NCBI GenBank assembly: GCA_964584495.1
Contig: CAZPAH010000028.1
Location: 1 to 26,510 of the forward strand
DNA: 26,510 nucleotides
DNA from: CAZPAH01 sp964584495
Lineage (GTDB): Bacteria > Krumholzibacteriota > Krumholzibacteriia > Krumholzibacteriales > Krumholzibacteriaceae
Direction: 5' to 3'
Shown: piece by piece, positions 1 to 7,929 of the stretch
Layout: every line of letters starts with the position of its first letter
Numbering within the stretch: position 1 is the stretch's first letter
Translations under genes and position numbers: made by a program
The notes under the pieces: model-generated
Database searches by the model: none
Told to the model about the DNA's origin: nothing
Seen by the model: only the letters and a program-made list of their open reading frames with translations

Positions 1-364
1 AGCGAATGCAGAACTAATAAGCGACATTCTTGGAGTACTGGATGATTTCGGCAGGGCTTTCGATGCGGCTGATGATGGCGGTGAGCACTTCCTTAATGGG
101 ATGATGCTTATCTATTCGGGGCTTATGGATATATTGCGCAAATCGGGTCTCAGGGAGATCGAAGCCGAAGGAAAGGTGTTTGACCCGCAGTATCATGAAG
201 CGCTTGGGGAGGCGGAAACCGACGATGTCGATGCAGGTTGCATTGCCTATGTCGTGCAGAAAGGGTATATGCTTCACGATCAGGTATTGAGGCCGGCAAG
301 GGTGATAGTGGCGGGCGGGAAGAAAGAGAAGGATGTCGACCGACCTGATGGCGGGGATGATTGA
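1..364 (+). CDS. grpE: GrpE nucleotide exchange factor (5' end cut off by the window)
   Basis: GrpE is the nucleotide exchange factor of the cytoplasmic Hsp70 chaperone DnaK. It releases ADP so the cycle can restart. The reading frame is open from base 2 to the TGA at 362-364, giving about 120 C-terminal residues; the N-terminal coiled coil lies outside the window. The visible part matches the end of the long helix and the C-terminal beta domain. It has YSGLMDILRKSGL, then the GrpE signature region GKVFDPQYHEAL, followed by VVQKGYMLHDQVLRPARVIVA. The acidic tail GGKKEKDVDRPDGGDD is a common ending. dnaK starts 27 bases downstream, so the two are almost certainly one operon; hrcA would be expected further upstream. 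Identity is firm; the true start is not visible. Confidence 0.95.
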   Translation, partial: ANAELISDILGVLDDFGRAFDAADDGGEHFLNGMMLIYSGLMDILRKSGLREIEAEGKVFDPQYHEALGEAETDDVDAGCIAYVVQKGYMLHDQVLRPARVIVAGGKKEKDVDRPDGGDD

Positions 365-391
365 GGGGAACTAAATTTGAGGTAAAAACGT

Positions 392-2209
392 ATGGGAAAA
401 ATTATTGGAATCGATCTCGGTACTACCAATTCATGTGTCGCCGTAATCGAAGGAAATGAGCCGGTGATCATTCCCAACTCAGAGGGTGATAGAACGACTC
501 CTTCGGTGGTTGCGCTCGCCAAGAACAACGAGAGACTTGTCGGGCAGCTTGCCAAGAGACAGGCGATAACCAATCCGGAAAACACTATCCACAGCATAAA
601 ACGTTTCATCGGAAGAAGGTATTCCGAGGCGAATAATGAGATCGAGCAGGTGGGGTACAATATCAAGACGGGTAAGTCTGATGAGATCCTGATCGAGATG
701 AAGGAAAAAAGCTACAGGCCCGAAGAGATCTCGGCCATGACGTTGCGGGCCATCAAGCAGTACTCCGAGGAGTTTCTCGGCGAGGAGGTCACGCAGGCGG
801 TGATAACCGTTCCGGCGTATTTCAACGACGCCCAGAGACAGGCGACCAAGGATGCGGGAAAGATCGCCGGTCTAGAGGTCATGAGGATAGTCAACGAGCC
901 CACCGCGGCGGCGCTGGCGTACGGCCTGGACCGCGAGAAGAAGGGAAAGATCGCCGTTTTCGATCTGGGAGGCGGAACCTTTGATATCTCGATTCTCGAG
1001 CTGAGCGAAGGCATTTACCAGGTTAAGTCGACGAACGGCGACACGATGCTCGGCGGAGACGACCTGGACAGGACGATAATGGACTGGATCATCGAAGAGT
1101 TCAAGAATCAGGAAGGTGTAGATCTGTCGGGGGAGAAGATGGCGGTCCAGAGGATACGCGAAGCGGCGGAAAAAGCGAAATGCGAGCTGAGCTCGGTTCA
1201 CGAAACCAATATAAATCTCCCGTTCATATGCGCCGGGGACGATGGACCGAAGCATCTCGATATAATCCTGACGAGGGCGCAGATGGAAAAATTGATCCAT
1301 CCCCTCGTAAAAAGAACGCTGAACCCCTGCCGCAAGGCGCTGGAGGACGCGGGACTCAAGGTTGATGAGATCGATGAAGTTATACTGGTGGGCGGCTCAA
1401 CCAGGGTGCCGGCCGTGAGAAAGATGGTTAAGGATTTCTTCAGGAAAGAGCCGCACAAGGGGGTCAATCCCGACGAAGTCGTGGCGATGGGCGCTTCCAT
1501 CCAGGGGGGAGTGCTTTCTGGAGATGTCGAGGAGATTCTCCTTCTCGACGTCACGCCTCTGAGCCTCGGTATAGAGACGCTCGGAGGGTTGATGACCACG
1601 CTGATAGAGAGAAATACGACCATACCCTGCTGCAAGAGCCAGATATTCTCGACGGCTACCGACAATCAACCTGCCGTCAGCATACATGTTCTCCAGGGTG
1701 AAAGGGAACTCTCCAAAGATAACAGGACGCTGGCGAGATTCGATCTGGTCGGAATCCCACCGGCGCCTAGGGGGGTCGCCCAGATAGAAGTCACATTCGA
1801 TATCGATGCCAACGGAATCGTTCATGTTTCTGCGAAAGACCTCGGCACGGGGAAAGAACAGAAGATCGAGGTAAAGGTCTCCAGCGGAATCTCTCAGGAC
1901 GAGATAGATACGATGGTCAAGGATGCCGAGGAACATGCCCTGGATGATGAGGTGAAGAAGGGAGAGATCAGGATCACGAATGAGGCGGAGATCCTGATAT
2001 ATTCGACCGAGCAGACTCTAAAAGAGCATGGCGAGATGATGCCGGAAGACGACAGGGGGATGATCAAGGACAACCTCGCCGATCTCAAGAAACTGATGAA
2101 GTCGAAAGACGCCGATATCGACGAGATCAGGAAATCGACCGAGAAGCTGTCGGCTTCTGTGTACAAGATAGCCGAGTTGATGTACAATACCAGCTCGTCG
2201 GACGATTGA
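392..2209 (+). CDS. dnaK: Hsp70 chaperone DnaK
   Basis: DnaK is the ATP-dependent Hsp70 chaperone that binds exposed hydrophobic peptides in the cytoplasm. ORF of 605 residues. The ATPase domain opens with IGIDLGTTNSCVAV (residues 5-18), carries AVFDLGGGTFD around 188-198 and ILVGGSTRVPAV at 331-342. The interdomain linker LLLDVTPLSLGIETLGG follows at about 383-399, then the substrate-binding beta domain and helical lid. The start is ATG with GAGG at 379-382, nine bases upstream. Odd points: the protein ends at NTSSSDD soon after the lid, so the long disordered Gly/Asp-rich tail and EEVD-like end seen in many homologues (E. coli 638 aa) are missing. The usual Thr-Lys-Lys or similar before SQIFSTA is Cys-Cys here (residues 413-414). 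It sits between grpE and dnaJ, its normal partners. Confidence 0.98.
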   Translation: MGKIIGIDLGTTNSCVAVIEGNEPVIIPNSEGDRTTPSVVALAKNNERLVGQLAKRQAITNPENTIHSIKRFIGRRYSEANNEIEQVGYNIKTGKSDEILIEMKEKSYRPEEISAMTLRAIKQYSEEFLGEEVTQAVITVPAYFNDAQRQATKDAGKIAGLEVMRIVNEPTAAALAYGLDREKKGKIAVFDLGGGTFDISILELSEGIYQVKSTNGDTMLGGDDLDRTIMDWIIEEFKNQEGVDLSGEKMAVQRIREAAEKAKCELSSVHETNINLPFICAGDDGPKHLDIILTRAQMEKLIHPLVKRTLNPCRKALEDAGLKVDEIDEVILVGGSTRVPAVRKMVKDFFRKEPHKGVNPDEVVAMGASIQGGVLSGDVEEILLLDVTPLSLGIETLGGLMTTLIERNTTIPCCKSQIFSTATDNQPAVSIHVLQGERELSKDNRTLARFDLVGIPPAPRGVAQIEVTFDIDANGIVHVSAKDLGTGKEQKIEVKVSSGISQDEIDTMVKDAEEHALDDEVKKGEIRITNEAEILIYSTEQTLKEHGEMMPEDDRGMIKDNLADLKKLMKSKDADIDEIRKSTEKLSASVYKIAELMYNTSSSDD

Positions 2210-2283
2210 TGCCGATCAGGGTGATCGCGAAGATATCTCAATCGCCGGTATTATGGGACCTCAGATAGAATTGTTACGGGGGC

Positions 2284-3435
2284 ATGGAAAAAACCGATTA
2301 TTACGAAGTTCTCGGTGTAGACCGCAAAGCTACCACCGATGAAATCAAGAAAGCATACCGGAAACTCGCCCTGAAGTACCATCCAGACAAGAACCCGGGC
2401 GACAAGCAGGCTGAAGAGAAGTTCAAGGAGGCCACTGAGGCCTACGAGGTTCTCAGGGACAGCGATCAAAGGGCGAGGTATGACCAGTTCGGCCACGCGG
2501 GCCTGGGTGGAGCCGGAGGAGCCGGCGGATTCCAGGGTTTCTCGGGGGGATTCGATCTGGGGGATGCCCTGAGGGCGTTCATGAGGGATTTCGGCGGTGG
2601 GGGATTCGGTTTCGATGATTTTTTCGGTGGCTCCGCCAGAGGCTCCGCCAGGGGGGGCAGGCGCCATATACGAGGAAATAATCTTCAGATCAAGCTCAAG
2701 CTGACGCTGAGGGAGATATCACGGGAAACGACAAAGAAGATTAAGGTTACGAGGCTGGTACCGTGCCAGGAGTGCGGGGGGTCGGGGGCAAGGAAAGGAT
2801 CGGAAAATAAGGTTTGCCCGACTTGCGGAGGGGCGGGAGAGATAAAAAGAGCCACCAGATCCATGTTCGGCCAGTTCGTGAACGTTTCCACCTGTTCGAC
2901 CTGCAGGGGAGAGGGAAAGATAATTTCCGATCCATGTCCCAAGTGCGGGGGGGAAGGGGTCGTGAAGGGCAGCAGAAACGTTGAGGTGAAGATTCCGGCC
3001 GGAGTCTCTTCGGGCAACTATATTACGCTGGAGGGTCAGGGCGACAGCGGGCCCAGGGGGGGGCCGCCGGGGGATCTGATACTGGTGATAGAGGAGCTGG
3101 AAGACGAACTTTTCGAGAGGCACGGATTTGACATACTCTGCGATCTCCCTGTAAGTTTCTCGCAGCTCGCTCTGGGCGACCGGATCGAGATTCCGACCCT
3201 TGAAGGAAAAGCGGCCTTAAAGATCCCGGCGGGGACCCATTCCCACAAGATTTTCCGTCTGAAGGGAAAAGGTATTCCGAGGCTGCATTCCTACGGCAGC
3301 GGGGACCAGCTCGTCAGGTTGATAGCCTGGACGCCGCAGAAGCTGGGTAAGGAAGAGAAAGAGCTTTTCCACGAGTTAGAGGAAAAGGTAAAAAACAAAC
3401 CGCCCGCCTGCGGGAAACATATATATTCCAGCTAA
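2284..3435 (+). CDS. dnaJ: Hsp40 co-chaperone DnaJ (type I)
   Basis: DnaJ stimulates DnaK ATPase and delivers unfolded clients. ORF of 383 residues with all four type I parts. The J domain (about 1-70) has HPD at 33-35. A Gly/Phe-rich linker spans about 72-118. The zinc-binding domain has four CxxCxGxG-type repeats, with cysteine pairs at 161/164, 178/181, 204/207 and 218/221. The C-terminal beta-sandwich client-binding domains follow to about 350. The start is fixed by the J-domain opening MEKTDYYEVLGV; a G-rich run at 2277-2282 lies very close upstream and is a poor ribosome site. There are 74 bases between dnaK and dnaJ with only a small hairpin (CGATCA 2213-2218 against TGATCG 2222-2227), so co-transcription with dnaK is likely. 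Confidence 0.98.
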   Translation: MEKTDYYEVLGVDRKATTDEIKKAYRKLALKYHPDKNPGDKQAEEKFKEATEAYEVLRDSDQRARYDQFGHAGLGGAGGAGGFQGFSGGFDLGDALRAFMRDFGGGGFGFDDFFGGSARGSARGGRRHIRGNNLQIKLKLTLREISRETTKKIKVTRLVPCQECGGSGARKGSENKVCPTCGGAGEIKRATRSMFGQFVNVSTCSTCRGEGKIISDPCPKCGGEGVVKGSRNVEVKIPAGVSSGNYITLEGQGDSGPRGGPPGDLILVIEELEDELFERHGFDILCDLPVSFSQLALGDRIEIPTLEGKAALKIPAGTHSHKIFRLKGKGIPRLHSYGSGDQLVRLIAWTPQKLGKEEKELFHELEEKVKNKPPACGKHIYSS

Positions 3436-3535
3436 ATACTTCCGCGCTCAAGCAAGGTCTATAAAGGGTTTCCCGGCCGCGTTGCGGGCAGGGGGTGACG
3501 AGCCGGCGCAGCAAGAGTCCGGATAAGGGGAAGTT

Positions 3536-4255
3536 GTGGTTCACAAGCGATATTTCATAGTCCGTGCAGGGGATATCGGTGAAAAAACGGCCCGTCTCAG
3601 GGGAGAGGAGTACCATCATCTCGCGAAGGTGCTGAGGATAAGGGAGGGGGAAAGGGTAAGGCTGCTCGATGGCGATGGAGGGCTTTACGAATCTTCGGTC
3701 AGTCGTTATGAGAACGGTGAGGCGATTCTGGACTTATTGTCGACGAGCCGCCCTCCTAGACCTAGGCCCGTAGACCTGGCCCTTCCTCTATTCAAAGCGG
3801 GCAGGATGGATGCCGCCGTTGAGAAATGCGGGGAGCTCGGCGTAAGGGCGATCATCCCCTTCAGGAGTGAACGATCGATCTGGAAGGAGCACGGGGGGGA
3901 CAAGGAGAAGAAACTGGAGAGGCTCCGCCGCAAGATCGAATCGGCATGTAAACAGGCAGGGCAGCCTTATTTCCCGAGGGTGGAGGATATAGTCCATTTC
4001 AAAGGACTGATATCGATGATTCCTCTTTATCCGAAGGTTTTCCTGGCGGACGGAGAGTTCGGGGGAGGGCCCGATTTTACGCGGGAGGATCCAAAGCGGC
4101 CCCTCCTCGGCATAGTGGGGCCGGAAGGGGGATTGACGGACGAAGAGAGGGAAATGATCCTAAGATCCGGTGCGGAGGCCCTTTCCCTCGGCAACTCGAG
4201 ATTGAGAAGTGAAACCGCGGCGATCTGTCTTTCTTTCCTGCTATTGTCTCGATGA
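3536..4255 (+). CDS. rsmE: 16S rRNA (uracil1498-N3)-methyltransferase RsmE
   Basis: RsmE uses S-adenosylmethionine to methylate N3 of U1498 in helix 44 of 16S rRNA, on the assembled 30S subunit. The 239-residue ORF has an N-terminal PUA-like domain (HHLAKVLRIREGERVRLLDG). The SPOUT methyltransferase domain has EKCGELGVRAIIPFRSERS, ACKQAGQPYFP, the knot motif GIVGPEGGLTDEE and LGNSRLRSETAA near the C-terminus. These are the family's standard motifs. The start is GTG at 3536 with AAGGGG at 3525-3530; no ATG in this frame fits. RsmE often follows dnaJ with prmA between them. Here prmA is absent and 100 non-coding bases separate dnaJ and rsmE. A promoter for the next operon begins just after its stop codon. 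Confidence 0.95.
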   Translation: MVHKRYFIVRAGDIGEKTARLRGEEYHHLAKVLRIREGERVRLLDGDGGLYESSVSRYENGEAILDLLSTSRPPRPRPVDLALPLFKAGRMDAAVEKCGELGVRAIIPFRSERSIWKEHGGDKEKKLERLRRKIESACKQAGQPYFPRVEDIVHFKGLISMIPLYPKVFLADGEFGGGPDFTREDPKRPLLGIVGPEGGLTDEEREMILRSGAEALSLGNSRLRSETAAICLSFLLLSR

Positions 4256-4268
4256 ACATCAAGCATCG

Positions 4269-4297
4269 TTGACAACCTCCGGGAGCGCCGCTATACT
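4269..4297 (+). promoter_or_regulatory. Sigma70-type promoter for the yqeY-cvpA-mutS2-dnaG-rpoD operon
   Basis: A perfect -35 box TTGACA (4269-4274) is followed by a 17-base spacer and TATACT (4292-4297), one base from the consensus -10. Transcription would start near 4304 and give a leader of about 37 bases before the yqeY ATG. It lies 14 bases after the rsmE stop codon, which marks it as the head of a new transcription unit. Promoter activity is inferred from sequence only. Confidence 0.8.
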
Positions 4298-4340
4298 GGC
4301 TCGATGCGGAAGAGATAATAGGGCAATCAAAGAGGTGGAA

Positions 4341-4799
4341 ATGAATAGAAACGTGTTGACAAGGAAGATCCAGAACGATCTCAAGGATGCTTTGAAAGCC
4401 GGGGAGAAGAGCCGTGTGACGGCCCTAAGAATGATGATCAGCTCCCTGAAGAACGCCGAACTGGAAGAGCGGGAAGAATTAACGGAAGAGAAGGAGATAG
4501 CGATTCTGAGCGGTTACGCCCGCAAATGCAGGGAATCGATCTCCGAATACGGCAAGGGGGGCAGGGAAGACCTGGTGGAGAAGGAACGTGCCGAACTCGA
4601 GATTGTGATGTCGTATCTGCCCGATCAGCTCGACGAGGACAAGGCCATTGAAGAGATTAAGAAGGTGATAGAGGAGACCGGCGCGTCGGGGCAGCGGGAT
4701 ATAGGCAAGGTCATGGGTTTGATGATGAGCAGGTTCAAGGGCAGGGTCGACGGTTCGATGGTCAAACGTATCGCTTCAGAACTTCTTGGCGCCGGATGA
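4341..4799 (+). CDS. yqeY: GatB/YqeY domain protein
   Basis: A 152-residue protein of the YqeY family, which resembles the C-terminal tRNA-handling domain of the GatB amidotransferase subunit. Its cellular role is not firmly known; association with tRNA or aminoacyl-tRNA is assumed. The sequence shows the typical plan: an N-terminal helical part (LTRKIQNDLKDALKAGEKSRVTALRMM), a charged middle, then VMSYLPDQLDE and the GatB-like helical end (GQRDIGKVMGLMMSRFKGRVDGSMV). I chose ATG 4341 with the ribosome site GAGGTGG at 4332-4338, although the frame stays open further upstream; the extension would overlap rsmE and the promoter and has no family counterpart. In many bacteria yqeY stands next to rpsU and dnaG; here it heads the dnaG-rpoD operon without rpsU. 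Confidence 0.92.
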   Translation: MNRNVLTRKIQNDLKDALKAGEKSRVTALRMMISSLKNAELEEREELTEEKEIAILSGYARKCRESISEYGKGGREDLVEKERAELEIVMSYLPDQLDEDKAIEEIKKVIEETGASGQRDIGKVMGLMMSRFKGRVDGSMVKRIASELLGAG

Positions 4800-4806
4800 G
4801 GATCGA

Positions 4807-5418
4807 ATGAATATTGTAAGGATAGCTATCGGGGCGGTAATCGTATTCTTCTTTATCTCGGGGCTGCGAAGGGGGTTGATACGCCAGGTTCTAGAGGTCC
4901 TTGGAATCATCGCGGCCTTCATCTGCGCTTTTTACCTCGCCCATCGCCTTGCCGCATATGTTGAGGGAAAGATCGATTTATCGTATCAGCTTGCGATGAT
5001 ATTTTCGGCGATGGCGATATTCATCATTGTACTCCTGGTCTTTCACCTGGCGGGCATCGGACTGCAGAAATTCTTCAAGATGACCCTCCTGGGACCGTTC
5101 GACCGCATTATGGGAGGAATTTTCGGAGCGCTGAAGGGAATAATTCTGATCAGTCTGATTCTCGTTATAGTCATGAGCCTGCCCTTTCCGGGTAAGTACC
5201 ACGAGGAAATTCTTGAAGACGGTATGACTGCGGCTATATATCCGGTTCTGCCGGTTCTCTTCGACCTTGTTATTTCGCACCTTCCGGGAGGATTCGATTT
5301 CAGCGAGGTGTCCAGGGCAGGTGACTCTCTGGGCAAAGCAGGCAAAGCCGGCGGCAAGATCAAGGAGAAGATCGAGAAGGAAAAAGAAAAGATTGAAGAC
5401 GCGGTAAAAGAAATCTGA
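4807..5418 (+). CDS. cvpA: CvpA family inner-membrane protein
   Basis: A 203-residue membrane protein of the CvpA (colicin V production) family. E. coli cvpA is needed for colicin V production, but the biochemical function is unknown. Four hydrophobic segments are visible, at about 4-20, 29-47, 62-85 and 106-125. The conserved RGLIRQVLEVLGIIAAF follows the first, and GPFDRIMGGIFGALKG precedes the fourth. The C-terminus is a highly charged Lys/Glu-rich tail (KIKEKIEKEKEKIEDAV), likely cytoplasmic. The start is ATG 4807 with GAGG at 4798-4801, overlapping the yqeY stop codon; a TTG 21 bases earlier is less likely. A cvpA-like gene also lies close to mutS2 in Firmicutes such as B. subtilis (yshB, polX, mutSB), so this pairing is a recurring arrangement. 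Confidence 0.85.
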   Translation: MNIVRIAIGAVIVFFFISGLRRGLIRQVLEVLGIIAAFICAFYLAHRLAAYVEGKIDLSYQLAMIFSAMAIFIIVLLVFHLAGIGLQKFFKMTLLGPFDRIMGGIFGALKGIILISLILVIVMSLPFPGKYHEEILEDGMTAAIYPVLPVLFDLVISHLPGGFDFSEVSRAGDSLGKAGKAGGKIKEKIEKEKEKIEDAVKEI

Positions 5419-5460
5419 CAGACCGGGCAAGCCGGATCTTCATATCCAAGAAAAACGCCG

Positions 5461-7869
5461 ATGGAAAAGATGAATTCGGATGATAGATATCAGGCTCTCC
5501 TCGACGAGTTCCATCATACATCGTTAAAACTCGAATTCGACGCTGTGCTCGAGATGGCGGCGGCTCTCTGCAGGTCCGATCGCGGAAGAGATGCAATGCT
5601 GGCGCTGCCGGTGCTTTCCGATATCGGCGAGATCGAAACATGCCAGGAAGAGATACTGGAGCTGGTGCGGCTGCATGAAAGCGGGGAAAGCCTGCCTATC
5701 TCCGACTGGCGGGACAGCTACGATATGCTTGAGGCGATAAAGGCACCCGGAAGCGTGGCGCCCGGCGAGGCTCTTCTCGCGATCGCCCGCGCCGAGAAAA
5801 AGGCCCGGGAGATTTACCGGTTTACCTCCAAGCGAAAAAAGATCCTCCCGATCTTGAACGGTCTGGCCGTAAGATTCGATATTCAGGATGATACCGCCGA
5901 GAAGATTCTATCCACGATAGAGGAGAACTTCGAAGTCGGCGACAGGGCAAGCAGGCTTCTGGCTAAGATCAGAAAACAATCTGTCTCGCTGAGGGATCGT
6001 CTGAGGGATGAATTCAACGATTTCATCTCCAGGAAAGGAGCGGGGAAAGGTTATGAATTCGTGACGGTACGGGGCGATAGGTATGTCGTGTCCCTTCCGG
6101 TAAAGGAAGGATCCCGGATTCAGGGGATCGTACATCAGACGAGCGCCAGCGGAGCTTCGGTATTCATAGAACCGCTCGAGTTCATCGAGAAGAACAACAG
6201 GCTGGAATCCCTGCAACAGGAAGAGAAGAGGGAGACGGCCCGGATCCTAGGGGAGCTGACCGCGGAGGTATTCAACAAGAAAGAGATCCTCGTCGGGAAT
6301 CAGGATACGCTTCTGCTATTCGATCTTCTCGCCGCGAAGGCCCGATTCGCGGGAAAATTCCGTTGCTCGAAGCCTTCCCACGGCATCGATGGCACATTGA
6401 AGCTGAGGCAGGCGCGCCATCCGCTGCTCGAGAGGCGGCTCGCAGCCCGGAATGTGGAGGTGACGGGGCTCGATATTGAATGCGGACCCGACCTGAAAGC
6501 CCTGGTGATATCAGGACCGAACGCCGGCGGGAAAACGGTTGCTCTCAAAACACTTGGGCTGATCTTGATGATGGACAGGACCGGCCTTCTGCTTCCCTGC
6601 CTAGATGGGAGCGTTGTTCCGGATTACAGATCGATCTTCGTGGATATAGGAGATGATCAATCGATAGAGATGTCGCTGAGCACATTCTCCTCGAAGGTAT
6701 TGAGGATGAAGAAAATCGTTCGGCTCGTCGACGGGAACTCGCTGGTGCTGATCGACGAGATCGGAGACGGGACCGATCCGGAGGAAGGCGGGGCTCTCGC
6801 CATAGCGCTTCTCGAACGGTTGATGGGTGGCTGCGGCCGCGTCATCGTAACGACGCATATGAGCGTTCTCAAGGGTTGGGCGCATGAGACGGAGGGGGCC
6901 GCCAACGCCACCCTCGAATTCGACCCGGAAAATCTGGTGCCCCTGTTCAAAATGAGGATGGGGATACCGGGGCGAAGCTGGGGGATCGAGATGGCAGGCA
7001 GGCTGGGTCTTCCGCGCGACCTGATAGAGGCGGCTAAAAAAGAGCTGGGGGAAAAATCGCTTCGCCTGGAAGAGCTCCTCGTCCATCTTGAACGCACCGA
7101 AAGGATGCTCGGCATGGAGAAGGAGGAAACCGTCCAAAGGAAAGAGGAATTGTCCCGGATATTGGAGAAGTACAGGGAACGTCTGGAGATATTGGAGGAG
7201 AAGAAGGACGAGACGATCCTCGCAGCGAGGAAGGAAGCCCTCGATATCGTGACATCGACGAGGGTGGAGATGGAGAACCTCGTGAGGGAGATTCGGATGA
7301 CGGGAGCGGAAAAGAGGGTCATAAGAGATTCCAAGAAGCTGGTCGGTGATACGGAGAAGGCTCTTAAAGATGCGCTTCGGAGGAAAGAGAAACGGGCTTC
7401 GCTGAGAGCGGAAGATGCGGTGGAGGGTGCCTGGGTAGAGATAAAAAGCCTGGGCAAGCACGGCAGGATCCTCTCTGTCGATGATTCGTCGAAGGTTCAT
7501 TTGGAACTGGTGGGGGGATTGAGGGTAGAAACAAGATTGGAGGATCTTCTACCCTCCCGGGAGCGAGAGGCGGCCGAACCTACTAAAAAAGACCGGATTT
7601 CATGGACAACCGGTGTTCCGGGGCCGATGTCGACCGAGCTGATGGTGAGGGGGATGGATAAGCTCGAAGCGATGGAGAGGGTCGATGCCTTCATAGATCA
7701 GGCGGTGCTTCAAGGCCTCGACACGGTTTGGATAATTCACGGAATCGGTAGGGGGATTCTTAAGAAGGCTATATACCGTATGTTGAAAAACGATCCCCGG
7801 GTACGTGATCTTCATCCCGGAGAGCCGGTAGTGGGAGGAGATGGAGTCGCAGTTGTGCACATCAAATAG
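5461..7869 (+). CDS. mutS2: MutS2 family ATPase/Smr endonuclease
   Basis: MutS2 is a MutS-like ATPase without the mismatch-recognition domain. In different bacteria it suppresses recombination or, as RqcU, splits collided ribosomes. The 802-residue ORF has the MutS core and clamp helices, then an ABC-type ATPase with Walker A GPNAGGKT (352-359) and Walker B LVLIDE (428-433) followed by the signature-like EIGDGTDPEEGGALA. A long coiled coil covers about 520-650, a KOW-like segment lies around 660-700, and a C-terminal Smr domain runs from about 727 with HGIGRG near 760. The first Smr motif reads LMVRG instead of the common LDLHG/LDLRG, so it lacks the central acidic residue. The start is probably ATG 5461 or 5470; the ribosome site is weak for both. 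It lies in the yqeY-rpoD operon. Confidence 0.95.
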   Translation: MEKMNSDDRYQALLDEFHHTSLKLEFDAVLEMAAALCRSDRGRDAMLALPVLSDIGEIETCQEEILELVRLHESGESLPISDWRDSYDMLEAIKAPGSVAPGEALLAIARAEKKAREIYRFTSKRKKILPILNGLAVRFDIQDDTAEKILSTIEENFEVGDRASRLLAKIRKQSVSLRDRLRDEFNDFISRKGAGKGYEFVTVRGDRYVVSLPVKEGSRIQGIVHQTSASGASVFIEPLEFIEKNNRLESLQQEEKRETARILGELTAEVFNKKEILVGNQDTLLLFDLLAAKARFAGKFRCSKPSHGIDGTLKLRQARHPLLERRLAARNVEVTGLDIECGPDLKALVISGPNAGGKTVALKTLGLILMMDRTGLLLPCLDGSVVPDYRSIFVDIGDDQSIEMSLSTFSSKVLRMKKIVRLVDGNSLVLIDEIGDGTDPEEGGALAIALLERLMGGCGRVIVTTHMSVLKGWAHETEGAANATLEFDPENLVPLFKMRMGIPGRSWGIEMAGRLGLPRDLIEAAKKELGEKSLRLEELLVHLERTERMLGMEKEETVQRKEELSRILEKYRERLEILEEKKDETILAARKEALDIVTSTRVEMENLVREIRMTGAEKRVIRDSKKLVGDTEKALKDALRRKEKRASLRAEDAVEGAWVEIKSLGKHGRILSVDDSSKVHLELVGGLRVETRLEDLLPSREREAAEPTKKDRISWTTGVPGPMSTELMVRGMDKLEAMERVDAFIDQAVLQGLDTVWIIHGIGRGILKKAIYRMLKNDPRVRDLHPGEPVVGGDGVAVVHIK

Positions 7870-7929
7870 AAGCCGGTTGAGCCGAATTTTCGGCCTCGGA
7901 AACAGAAAACGGTTGAATCGAACCGGAGA

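Noticed and set aside
4209..4340. Longer start for yqeY
   Set aside because: It spans the promoter and the end of rsmE; ATG 4341 gives the family's normal length and has a good ribosome site.
6601..7500. Long minus-strand ORFs opposite mutS2 (299 and 266 residues)
   Set aside because: They mirror the codon pattern of the real gene, have no family features and lie antisense to the ATPase and coiled-coil coding region.
7870..7929. Short palindrome between mutS2 and dnaG (GCCGAA-TT-TTCGGC)
   Set aside because: The loop is too short for a stable hairpin of this form, there is no T run, and it lies inside an operon.
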